From Syngnathus acus (taxonomy: Eukaryota > Chordata > Actinopteri > Syngnathiformes > Syngnathidae): a stretch of DNA of 64,000 nucleotides. How positions within the stretch are numbered: position 1 is the stretch's first letter; the number at the start of each line of letters is the position of its first letter. This document shows, piece by piece, positions 46,406 to 56,386 of this stretch. The notes under the pieces were generated by a model, which was not told the origin of the DNA, ran no database searches, and was given only the letters and a program-made list of their open reading frames with translations. The DNA is taken from positions 1,444,553 through 1,508,552 of the forward strand of contig NC_051093.1 in NCBI RefSeq assembly GCF_901709675.1, read 5' to 3'. A program made the translations under genes and the position numbers.

Positions 46406-48877
46406 TCACAAGCCGCTGTCTCCCAAAGCACCCGGTCTCGCCAGTGCATTCTTGCGGCGCGCAACAGCTTCCAAGATCTTCTTTCGGGGTCCCAACTGGA
46501 TGCGAATGCCTTTCAGGTCTTGGTCGGAGCAGAGCATGAGCGCCTCCAGGTCCAGGTGCTCTCTGGTGAAGGCTAGGGCAAACTCGGGCAAGGAGACGGA
46601 TGACAAGAATGCATCAAGCGGAGATGTTTCCTCCTCCTCCTCGTCTAGGCCGAGGTCGTCCTGCTCCCACGGGACCTCCGTGTCGGCGTTGCCCTCGAAG
46701 CCAGAGAGGTCTTCCTCTCCCTCAATCTTGTCGTTCTCAACGAGGTAGCCCAGGTTTTCATTGTTCCCACCGGCGACGTCGTCCGTGTCCAGGCTCATCC
46801 TCTTCATGAAAATAAGACCACCCAGGCCAGGCCTGTTGAAGATGGACTGTTTGACTTGGCCCGCCGATTCATCATCATCATCTCCATAGCCAAGCTCTCC
46901 TTCATCTTGAAGCATCCTCTCGTCCCGCTCGTCGAAGATGTCCAAAAACTCAGCATTCTCCGACGCTGCATCTTCCTGCTTGAGGAAAATGACGTTGGCG
47001 TCTCTCTGCAGAGTGCCCGTGTCTTTCTTCCCGAGCTTCTTTTGCAGTGTGCCTTTCAACCTGGCTGACAGCGAGCCGGATTTGTCGGAGGCGATGAACT
47101 TGGAGAAGTGCTCATCGACGCCGGTTGCGGCGCCCACGCTCGACGAGGCCAACGTGTCGCCGCCCTCTGAAGCGGAGCCGGCACCGTCCACCCCGCGGTA
47201 CATCTTATCCATCTTGCTTTGGTGTCGCCTCTTCACCTTCTCGCAAATTTTCACCCGTTTCTCCGCTTCCCTGGCAGCCTCTTTCTTTAGCCTGGCGACT
47301 CTCTTTGGATTCTGGTTGGTCTGCTGGGAGGCGGCGGCGTCCAGGAAGCGCACGCACTCCATGCGATCCCGCGAAGCGGCCACGTCCATTGCCGTATGCT
47401 GCTCGTTGTCCAGCGCAAACAGGTTAGCGTCAAAACTGACGAGGAAGCTGAGGATGTGCATGTGGCCGTTGGCAGCGGCGTGGTGCAGTGGCGTGTTTCC
47501 CCAGATGTCACTTCTGTTGGGGTCTCCCCTGTAACACACAAATAGGATGACATCATCTTATCCAAATTATAGAGCTAGAAGTCAGTAAATGGGCGATCTG
47601 CTTTGATGAGGAAACTTGTCGTTTCAATAACTTGTTTATTGTGAAACTTTCAGAAAAAAAAACAGCCATTTTTTTTCCTTCAACAGACTGCAAATGTTAG
47701 AAAATGCGCTTTTTGCATCGATAAGACAAACATAATCAGCCCATGATTGAACGCAGACAAGAGTAATTGGTAAGCCATTAAGATGTAAAGTCCTCTACAG
47801 GCGCGCCTCGGTGTTCCAGCAATAAAAATCATTACAGCAGCAACTGTCGTGCGTGTCCTGAACATTGCGTCGATTGTTCACGGCCACGTTACAGAAACGA
47901 GCCTCGCCAGCATCCTGTGAGAAGATTGTCAGCGAGAATGACGTGCGAGTTAGTGAGCAGGCTCTTTTGTGGTGTCTAATGAGGGCTGGAGATGGCACGG
48001 TGGATAAAGCTTTCTTTTGTTTTGCGAGACATTTTTTTTCCTTGCTAAAACATTTGGCTCGGCCTGACAGGAAGTCGCTACAAAAGTGGAACAAAATTTT
48101 AGATAAAAAGAGAAGGCACTTTTTTTGAATAACAACATACTTTGTTATTCAAAACAAGTAATAGACACGTGTCTATCACTATTTATTAAAAGATTAAAGA
48201 TTGAAGTCCCAATGATCGTCACACACACACCTGGGTGTGGTGAAATTTGTCCTCTGCATTTAACCCATCCCCGTGTGATTTTAATCCATCCCCTGGGGGA
48301 GAGGGGAGCAGTGAGCAGCAGCGGTGCCGCGCTCGGGAATCAGTTGGTGATCTAACCCCCCAATTCCAACCCTTAATGCTGAGTGCCAAGCAGGGAGGCA
48401 ATGGGTCCCATTTTTATAGTCTTTGGTATGACCCGGCCGGGGTTTGAACCCACAACCTTCCAGTCTCAGGGCGGACACTCTACCACTAGGCCACTGAGCT
48501 GGTCAATTAATTTATATCAATTAAAATACTCGAATTGTATTTTGTGAAAGATAAGCTGAGATATTATATTAAGGTCATCTCACCAGGTTGTATCAGGAAA
48601 GGATGAAATGAGATCAGCTTAGAAGTCCACTTGGTTTATAGGCTATATTATCATCCAAACCCATCCACTGTTCATTTTTTCGATAAAGCGCACATTCAAT
48701 ACCGAATGATTCTCACCCTCTGCTGCATATGAGCTGAAGCGCATCCACATGCCCGTGAAAAGCAGCCAGCAGGGTGGGCGTCATGCCGTCTTCGTCCGGA
48801 GAGTTCAGGTCCTTTCTGGTGGCCTCCTTCAGAAGGTCCAGGTAACCGTCAATGGCCGCCTTGTGGTACCTAGACAT
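46406..48877 (-). CDS. anks4b: anks4b, ankyrin-SAM scaffold (Harp)
   Basis: ANKS4B (harmonin-interacting ankyrin-repeat protein) is a scaffold of the intermicrovillar adhesion complex, binding USH1C and MYO7B in brush borders. Two coding exons: 48717-48877 ([20 protein letters not shown]) and 46406-47528, joined G-G|G; 1,284 bp = 427 aa (human 417). Ankyrin repeats occupy residues ~30-130 ([20 protein letters not shown]), followed by a basic helix ([18 protein letters not shown]), a central region with [13 protein letters not shown], an acidic stretch, and a SAM domain near 350-415 ([27 protein letters not shown]). The C-terminus DSGL may bind PDZ domains. The paralog ush1g (SANS) shares many motifs and cannot be fully excluded; the uqcrc2/mosmo neighbourhood favours anks4b. 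A SINE lies in the intron. Confidence 0.88.
47529..48202. other. anks4b intron, left part
   Basis: Intronic sequence between the two anks4b exons. Nothing is recognised apart from the SINE that follows; A/T-rich with no credible coding. Confidence 0.5.
48203..48500 (-). mobile_element. tRNA-derived SINE, copy 2
   Basis: Same SINE as at 39123-39427, with only a few differences, in the anks4b intron. The tRNA-like head (GTTCAAACC B box) is at the right and the tail at the left. Confidence 0.87.
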
Positions 48878-49493
48878 GGCGGTCTTTTTCCAGGATTCGA
48901 AAGGGAGAGCACAAACAAATTCTTCACCTCCGTCAAGAGCGCAAAGTCTTCAGACCAAGTGAACTCGTGCAGGGCGTCGACGTCAACAGCTCAGAGCCAT
49001 AAAACAATGGCAAAGTCCAGGTCCATTGCTGCACCTCATCCATCTCCTCCTGCACAATCGCAAACCTCCCACTATGTGATAATGAGTCTGGCCTTCTTTA
49101 CTGATTCCGTCCTACAATACTCTTATATGTCAATCCGTGGTTAATGATAGCCACCACACCTAAAATCGGTCAATTAAAATGTGTCCATTTCCCCCCCCCC
49201 CATTATACTTCTTAAAAATGTACTGTAACGTCGGATACGGATATATGTCCCGGCCCCTTAGATGGCGCTCGTGAGGAATTCTGTCTTGTGCGCGCCACGA
49301 AGAAGGAATGCGGAAGCAAAAATGAATGGGGAGGGAAGTTGTCAGTTATCAACGATCTTTTTGTCGGATAGTTTGACATCTCCGCATGAATGATTGACAA
49401 CTGACACCTATTTACTATAAGCGAGCCGGACAGTTAACACTCGAAGTTCTTGCAGGACCAACCGTGTGCTGTGACCGAGAAAAGGCTGTCAAC

Positions 49494-52203
49494 ATGTCCG
49501 CCAATGGAAGCTCACCGGTCGGTCTGCTCTCTTACGAGACTCTGGTCCACGCTGTGGCAGGGGCAATGGTGAGTGGAAGAAAGAGAAGTGCCATAACAAG
49601 ACACGGCGTGGTGTGTCTTGTGTGCGTTGTGCGTAATACGCACAACGGTGATATTACGCACTTTACGCGGTGTGCGTAATATCACCGGTTTCTGCTCATT
49701 GTGAATCTCGGTTAGTAATTTTATTTGTCTTTTCAGGGCAGCGTGACAGCAATGACTACTTTTTTCCCTTTGGACACAGCTAAAAGTCGGCTTCAGGGTG
49801 AGTTCCTCCCTGAAAAAAGCACAAGTGGCCTGATTTTTTAGATACAAGCTGTTGTTTGGATGTTTTTCTTTTTTGACTCGCCAGCAAAAATTCGAGATAA
49901 GATTGCTGTTTGACGACAGTGAGGTCAACTCGCTTTATAAGAAGCAGCAGCTTCAACATCAAAGTGGCTTCAAGTTATTGAGTGCCACTCCTAACTGAAA
50001 TTTACAAAGTTTAAAATTAATTAAATTACAAGTTGTGTCTTTAAAACAACCCGGGAGCTTTGTGTCATTTTTGTTGTTGTTGTTGTTTTTTAGTTGATGA
50101 GAGCAGAAATTCCAAATCCACGCCAGTCATCCTGGCCGAGATAGCGCAGGAAGAAGGCGTGTGAGTATGCCGATGGATTGGAGCCGCTCGAGTGATGCGC
50201 GCAAGTGACTCGACGCTCTCCGTCATGACGCGTCCGTGCAGGCTGGCTTTGTACAGAGGCTGGTTCCCGGTTATCTCCAGCCTCTGCTGCTCCAACTTTG
50301 TCTACTTCTATACCTTCAACACACTGAAGAGGCTGACGGCCTCAGGGCCGCAGCAGTCCAGACTGGGCAAAGACCTGCTCGTGGGCATCGTATCAGGTGA
50401 ATCTCATGCCGCTCCGTGACGCTCGCTGGGAAATGTTCTCGAGTGGATTTGTTCCACTTGTCGCCCCCCTAATCGTGCAACCCGGTTGCTTGTGTTGCTC
50501 ATGAAGGGGCGGTGAATGTGATCCTAACTACGCCTATGTGGGTGGTCAACACTCGTCTGAAGCTACAGGGGGCCAAATTCAGAAACGAGGACCTTCATCA
50601 GACGCACTACAAGGGCATGTTTGGTGCGTGCGTAGCTGCCCCCATCTTGTGTGGGGCGGAGGTGTTGCTTACCTCTTTGTGGCTTTCATTCTCTAGATGC
50701 CTTCTCCCAGATCATAGGGAACGAGGGGGTGCCCACGCTGTGGAACGGCATGCTGCCCTCTCTTATCCTTGTCCTAAACCCGGCTGTGCAGTTCATGTTC
50801 TACGAGTCCATGAAGAGGAAGGCAGGCAAAGGGGGCAGGAAGGTGAGCGGACACGCTACACCATCCAATGTGATAGACTTTGTGGGAAAATGCCCAAGAT
50901 CCTCAGCCATAAACAAAGCGGAAAGACCACTAGAGAGCTGACCCTCTTGTCACATCTTCAAACGATCTGCTCAAAAGACTTTCGTGCATGGCTGTGCTAC
51001 AAAACAGGAAAAGGCTAATTGGCTCTTCCACAGATCTCATCTGGTGAGATTTTCCTCATGGGAGCTGTTGCCAAAGCCATCGCAACCACCGTCACGTATC
51101 CACTGCAGACCGTCCAAGCTATACTCAGGGTAACTGCTGCATCGTGTAGAAAATTGATTTCTTTGTTGCATATAAATGCTAATTACAAAAAATGTGAGCT
51201 GAGCACGAGGCTTTACTAAGGAATGGGCATCAGTCGTGTAGGATGTTGTGGATTGGTCGGTCGTGAGCTTAATGAATGTATTGATTAATTGAGTCTGAGG
51301 CAAAAGGGACCGCACGACTCGGTTGCATTCACTCGCCTCTAGTTTGCAATCCGAGGAGGAACTTGCCTGACGCTGGCTATGGCACGTGTTTGATCCAGGA
51401 AACATTAACTGCCCCTCTACATTGACAAAATGTTCCCTAAATTGCGTTCTTGCACATTTGTCAATCATTTCCCCACAGGAAATGTGACTTCATCCCTCTG
51501 GAACCACGGTAGATTTTTTTCTTGCATTTTGTGGCATCTCTTCATCAAACATGGAGATGTGTCCTGTAGTGGCAAAATTTCTTTCGTGGTTGCTTTCCGA
51601 CCAAGGTTTGACAGAGTTTGTTTCCTGCGTTTCAAGATAATTTGCTCGAATTTACATGTCGATACAACACATAAGCAGGTTCAAATGATAAGGCAAAATG
51701 CACTTGATTATACAACCTAGTCTAAACCGTTACTAAACATTCCTCTGCCCTATTTAACCACAAAAAAAATCTTAATCACTTTCTAATAAATTGGTTATAA
51801 CACGTCCGTCTTTCCGGCTGAACTGAGCGTGTGTCGTCTTTTCAGTTTGGCCAGTACAAAGGCGATGGCAAGGGCGGCCTGATGGCAAGTCTGGCAAACA
51901 TCTTCTCCTTGTTGATGGAACGAATTCGGTAAGCGCCGCCCGTTCTCAAGCTGCACCGTCGACCGCCAAGCGTTTGTAGTCAGAATTTAGATTTCTGGTC
52001 GGTCGGCTGGGTCGGCCATCCGTCCGTTGCTAAACCCTTGTTGCGTTTGTGACAGGAAGCGTGGCCTTCTGGGGCTCTACAAAGGCCTGGAGGCCAAGCT
52101 GCTTCAGACGGTGCTGACGGCTGCCCTCATGTTTGTGGTGTACGAGAAGATCACTGCCGCCACCTTCAAAATGATGGGCCTGCACAGGAAGCTCACGCAC
52201 TGA
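49494..52203 (+). CDS. slc25a17: slc25a17, peroxisomal carrier PMP34
   Basis: SLC25A17 exchanges CoA, FAD and NAD+ across the peroxisomal membrane. Nine exons: 49494-49568 ([18 protein letters not shown]), 49737-49797, 50094-50160, 50242-50396, 50507-50623, 50697-50842, 51034-51129, 51846-51928, 52056-52203; 948 bp = 315 aa (human 307). The three carrier repeats show signature positions [20 protein letters not shown] and [10 protein letters not shown]; the second and third are degenerate, as in the family. The C-terminal block [20 protein letters not shown] is well conserved. All junctions are GT-AG and phases agree. A plus-strand AATAAA at 52591 gives a ~400-bp 3' UTR. It is transcribed opposite to anks4b, with starts about 600 bp apart. 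Confidence 0.96.
49626..49687. repeat. Paired small palindromes in slc25a17 intron 1
   Basis: GTTGTGCGTAATACGCACAAC (49626-49646) is nearly self-complementary. Next to it GGTGATATTACGCA and TGCGTAATATCACC (49647-49660 and 49671-49684) form a second stem with a ~10-bp loop. Both stems reuse the TGCGTAAT word, so a small inverted duplication is likely. Confidence 0.75.
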
Positions 52204-52674
52204 GCGGCTCGTCGCTCGCGCTCCCAATCCCTATTGGAGAGGTGAAGGAGATCAGTCAGATCAAATGCTCCATTTGGTGGACTTCGTAACGTGAACTTTG
52301 GTTAAACCGACTAATGAGATGAAATGACTCACGGCAAATGATGAAAAGTGGTTTTTGGGGTTGTTGACTTTTGAATGGAAAGTCCTCATGACTGTCAGTC
52401 AGTGACATGACACGGGCTCCTATCACTTGTTTACATGATGAAAAAAAAAAACCACTTGGATTTATATTTCCAGTCTTTTTTTACAAGTCAAGAAATTATC
52501 TTTTAAAAAAGTGGTTTGTACTGTTTTAGTGGTAAAAGTGGGTTAGTAAAAACATTACAATTTAATTCAGAGACTTAAAGTTTATTTCTTAATAAAGATT
52601 TGACGCTTACGCCAGTTACTTCCTGGAATGAATCAACTCGCCCAACCTGCTTGTAAAACACAAAGGAGTGCCTG
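51817..52674 (+). repeat. Duplicated segment A (slc25a17 3' end)
   Basis: Covers the end of intron 7, exons 8 and 9 and the 3' UTR of slc25a17. It is repeated almost unchanged at 55399-56245. Shared sequence starts at CCGGCTGAACTGAGCG and stops at CAAAGGAGTGCCTG. Confidence 0.92.
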
Positions 52675-52722
52675 GTCAGAACACAGGATGGAAGACGTGG
52701 TTCAGTTTTGGTTGCTTTAATG

Positions 52723-53534
52723 CAGTGGTTCCCAAACTTTTGCAGGCTGGCGCCCCCTTTGGCTCCCCAGTGAATTCCTAGCGCCCCCCCCCCCCCCCAA
52801 GGCATTTATATAAATAAATAATACATTTATAAAAATAAATAAATAATACATTAATAATATCATTACCAATACGTTGAATTAGTGGGAGCACTGAGTTTGT
52901 TTCTCAGAAACGAGCCGGTCCCATCTAGACGTAATCGGAGACAATGACACCCGAAGTGATTTAAGGTTTGTCTTTTATTGCAGGATGCTTGGTCTCCATG
53001 TGTTGAAGCAGTTTTGAATGCTTCACTGCCTGGTTAGTTAGCCTGTCGCCACATATTAGCTTTGCGGGCTCGACTGGGGAAACATGTCACGTGACCGGGA
53101 CGAGTGTCTTGACCTGAATTAATTGATCGTCGATAAAAAAAAAAATTCTGTGCGGCTTGGCGGCCCGGTACCAAGTGACCCACCGACCGGTACCGGTCCG
53201 CGGCCCGGTGGTTGGGGACCACTGCCCTAACCAGCTCAACACAACACGGCGCGTTCTGGCGAGTCCCCAATTTCATGTTGACTTGAACTCAAGATGATGT
53301 TGACCGCCAGAATGCGGTTTTTATTATAAGATAAAATTCTGAACATTACAAGCTTGAAATTACAAACCTGAGCTTTTACTTTTGTAGTCTATGCTGTCGG
53401 ATCTGACTGGGCCAGAGCGGCGTGTTGTGTACAAATCGACTGCCGCCCCCCTACCGCCCCTTTCTTCCTCACCGCCCCCCCAGATCTTTCCACCGCCCCC
53501 AGGGGGGCGGTACCGCCCACTTTGGGAACCACTG
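52723..53534. mobile_element. hAT element with 8-bp TSD, containing a nested hAT
   Basis: Termini CAGTGGTTCCCAAACTTTTG and the complement ending GGGAACCACTG are flanked by the exact 8-bp repeat CTTTAATG (52715-52722, 53535-53542). The interior has C-runs, and a second unrelated hAT element occupies 52803-53226. No transposase frame. Confidence 0.87.
52803..53226 (-). mobile_element. Truncated inner hAT element
   Basis: The reverse complement of the longer copy at 54557-55113, ending with ...GGTTGGGGACCACTG on the plus strand. Its other terminus is missing (it stops at the ATTTATATAAAT stretch), so it is truncated. It is inside the hAT element at 52723-53534. Confidence 0.8.
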
Positions 53535-53660
53535 CTTTAATGGATAATTGGCAAAAAGGGTATAGGCACACGTTTGATGATAGAAGGATGGTAGTAAGGT
53601 CGTAAGGATGTGAGAGCAAATGTGTGTAGTGTACATGGGTGCGTGTTTGAGTGTGTGAAT

Positions 53661-54339
53661 CAGTGCCGGCTCTACGCAGGGGCAAGAGGGGGCAACGCCC
53701 CCTCAAACAGATGTCCTGCCCCCTCGAATCAAACTTTTAGAAGTGAAAAATCCGCTGATAGAAACACACGTTAATCCGCCCCCTCTTCTCTCATGATGGT
53801 GCAGTGTGTGTCCTCCCTCACACAGCCTGCTGTCAGGACTCCGCGCCCCTCCGTAAACATCCAATCACTGTAGGTATGCAAATGAGGCAAGACGCAGCCA
53901 GAGTGTGTCAAGTTACAGTCAGCGCGGTAGGAGTTGGAAGAAGCAGTAAAATCTCCACCAAACTCATCGTACTGACCCGTGATATAACTAATGATTAACG
54001 ACAACTCAAATAATAGTTAATATAACATTCATATTATATGTTCCCCCCCCCCTGAGAGATTGCCACCTTATTGTGGTCAGGGGGTTTGCGTGCCTCAGTG
54101 ACCCTAAGAGCAATACCAGCAGAAGCTTTAATCTTCAGGTGGGACACCCAAGCTGGACAGGTCTTAGTGTAGAGGCCTGACAGAGTGCAATCCACTTCTC
54201 CAGGTTGAGATCTGGACACACAGCTAACAACTGCCGTGAAGAAAACACAGTGTTAAAAATGTGTAATAAAAAAAAAAGAACATGCCCCCTTCACATTTCT
54301 GACTGCCCCCTCTTATGTGCATTCCTAGAACCGGCCCTG
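53661..54339. mobile_element. 679-bp hAT-like element with 8-bp TSD
   Basis: Termini CAGTGCCGGCTCTACGCAGG and the complement of GAACCGGCCCTG are inverted, followed by a GGGGGC-rich sub-terminal block at both ends. The exact 8-bp repeat GTGTGAAT flanks it (53653-53660, 54340-54347). No transposase is recognised. Confidence 0.87.
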
Positions 54340-54556
54340 GTGTGAATATGGTTCTTGTGTGTGTGATTCTTGTGTGTATGATTCTTGTGTGATTCTTGTG
54401 GGTGTGTGAAGTGTGTGGTTCTGCAACAGACAGAAATACAGCACGTAAGCTCGACTTCTGACGTCACACAACACTGGTAGACGGCACACATTACATAACT
54501 GACTGGACGTAACTGCTCCACTATGCTAAACTAACCATGAATGAAATACTCTAGAC

Positions 54557-55113
54557 CAGTGGTCCCCAACCACCGGGCCGCGGACCGGTACCGGTCCGTG
54601 GGTCACTTGGTACCGGGCCGCCAAGCCGCACAGAAATTTTTTTTTTTTTTATCGACGATCAATTAATTCAGGTCAAGACACTCGTCCCGGTCACGTGACA
54701 TGTTTCCCCAGTCGAGCCCGCAAAGCTAATATGTGGCGACAGGCTAACTAACCAGGCAATGAAGCATTCAAAACTGCTTCAACACATGGAGACCAAGCAT
54801 CCTGCAATAAAAGACAAACCTTAATCACTTCGGGTGTCATTGTCTCCGATTACGTCTAGATGGGACCGGCTCGTTTCTGAGAAACAAACTCAGTGCTCCC
54901 ACTAATTCAACGTAATGGTGAGTTTTATTTTTGTCATTTGTACTTGTTTTTATGTCAGTCGTATCATTTTATTTCATCGTATTTATATATTTATTATAAA
55001 TGTATTATTTATTTATTTATATAAATGTATTATTTATTTATATAAATGCCGGTCCGCGAAAATATTTCTGACATGTAACCGGTCCGTGGCGCAAAAAAGG
55101 TTGGGGACCACTG
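54557..55113. mobile_element. hAT-like non-autonomous element
   Basis: Begins CAGTGGTCCCCAACCACCGG and ends GGTTGGGGACCACTG. CCGG-rich sub-terminal repeats (CCGGTACCGGTCCGTGG) recur at the right end. The flanking 8-mers do not match, so the target duplication is lost or the ends are slightly off. Same family as 52803-53226, inverted relative to it. Confidence 0.8.
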
Positions 55114-55226
55114 TCCTAAATGACTGATGATGATAAATAGAATGCGCCTGTGTGTAATCAAGTCTCCGTATAAATGCACCTGCTCTTTGATAGTCTCAGG
55201 GTTCTGTTTAAAGCGCAGAGAGAACC

Positions 55227-55397
55227 ATGAAGACAAAGGAACACACCAGGCAGGTCCGAGATACTGTTGTGGAGAAGTTTAAAGCCGGATTTGGATACAA
55301 AAAGATTTCCCAAGCTTTAAACATCTCAAGGAGCACTGTGCAAGCAATTATATTGAAATGGAAGGAGTATCAGACCACTGCAAATCTCGACGGCTAA
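55227..55397 (+). pseudogene. Tc1 transposase N-terminal fragment
   Basis: Encodes MKTKEHTRQVRDTVVEKFKA, then YKKISQALNISRSTVQAIIL and KWKEYQTTANL: the first helix-turn-helix of a Tc1-type transposase. It stops abruptly at the left border of duplicated segment B. No catalytic DDE part is present. Confidence 0.88.
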
Positions 55398-55398
55398 A

Positions 55399-56245
55399 AC
55401 CGGCTGAACTGAGCGTGTGTCGTCTTTTCAGTTTGGCCAGTACAAAGGCAAGGGCGGCCTGATGGGTAGTCTGGCAAACATCTTCTCCTTGTTGATGGAA
55501 CGAATTCGGTAAGCGCCGCCCGTTCTCAAGCCGCACCGTCGACCGCCAAGCGTTTGTAGTCAGAATTTAGAGTTCTGGTCGGTCGGCTGGGTCGGCCATC
55601 CGTCCGTTGCTAAACCCTTGTTGCGTTTGTGACAGGAAGCGTGGCCTTCTGGGGCTCTACAAAGGCCTGGAGGCCAAGCTGCTTCAGACGGTGCTGACGG
55701 CTGCCCTCATGTTTGTGGTGTACGAGAAGATCACTGCCGCCACCTTCAAAATGATGGGCCTGCACAGGAAGCTCACGCACTGAGCGGCTCGTCGCTCGCG
55801 CTCCCAATCCCGATTGGAGAGGTGAAGGAGATCAGTCAGATCAAATGCTCCATTTGGTGGACTTCGTAACGTGCACTTTGGTTAAACCGACTAATGAGAT
55901 GAAATGACTCACCGCAAATGATGAAAAGTGGTTTTTGGGGTTGTTGACTTTTGAATGGAAAGTCCTCATGACCGTCAGTCAGTGACATGACACGGGCTCC
56001 TATTACTTGTTTACATGACGAAAAAAAACCACTATATTTCCAGTCGTTTTTTTTACAAGTCAAGAAATTATCTTTTAAAAAAGTGGTTTGTACTGTTTTA
56101 GTGGTAAAAGTGGGTTAGTAAAACATTACAATTTAATTCAGAGACTGAAAGTTTATTTCTTAATAAAGGTTTGACGCTTACGCCAGTTACTTCCTGGAAT
56201 GAATCAACTCGCCCAACCTGCTTGTAAAACACAAAGGAGTGCCTG
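55399..56245 (+). repeat. Duplicated segment B (slc25a17 3' end)
   Basis: Second copy of 51817-52674, slightly shorter because of small deletions in the exon and the 3' UTR A-runs. It begins immediately after the Tc1 fragment and ends before a TIR-like sequence at 56289. Confidence 0.92.
55432..55783 (+). pseudogene. slc25a17 exons 8-9, partial duplicate
   Basis: Exon 8' (55432-55508) lacks two codons relative to the parent (YKGKGGLM against [10 protein letters not shown]) and has one substitution. Exon 9' (55636-55783) appears unchanged at the protein level, including [20 protein letters not shown] and the stop. Splice sites are kept and AATAAA is at 56162. There are no upstream exons or promoter, so it cannot make the full carrier. 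It could act as an alternative terminal exon pair for slc25a17 transcripts. Confidence 0.88.
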
Positions 56246-56288
56246 CATACTTTGCGGAGCTTCGACTGTTTCGCAAGCGGTGTAAAAA

Positions 56289-56386
56289 GATATGCAGTCA
56301 TCCCTCATTTTTCGCTGGGGTTACGTTCCGAAAACAACCGGTGATAGGTGCAATCCGTGAAGTAGAGGGATTACTGTGGTGCCTCT
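56289..56386. other. Possible TIR remnant at the dxo 3' end
   Basis: CAGTCATCCCTCATTTTTCG resembles the end of a pogo/Tigger-like element, with a partial inverted echo (GTAGAGGGATTACTG, 56361-56375). It lies in the dxo 3' UTR. Minus-strand AATAAA at 56152-56157 is a likely dxo polyadenylation signal inside duplicated segment B. Confidence 0.4.

Noticed and set aside
47125-47427. Plus-strand Arg/Pro-rich frame
   Set aside because: Shadow of the GC-rich anks4b exon on the other strand.
46406-48877. Naming this gene ush1g (SANS)
   Set aside because: Some motifs ([17 protein letters not shown]) look SANS-like, but length 427 and the uqcrc2/mosmo neighbourhood fit anks4b better. Kept as an alternative only.
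54044-54200. Possible exon inside the hAT element at 53661
   Set aside because: Looks like a foreign segment, but there are no splice sites or protein family I can recognise.
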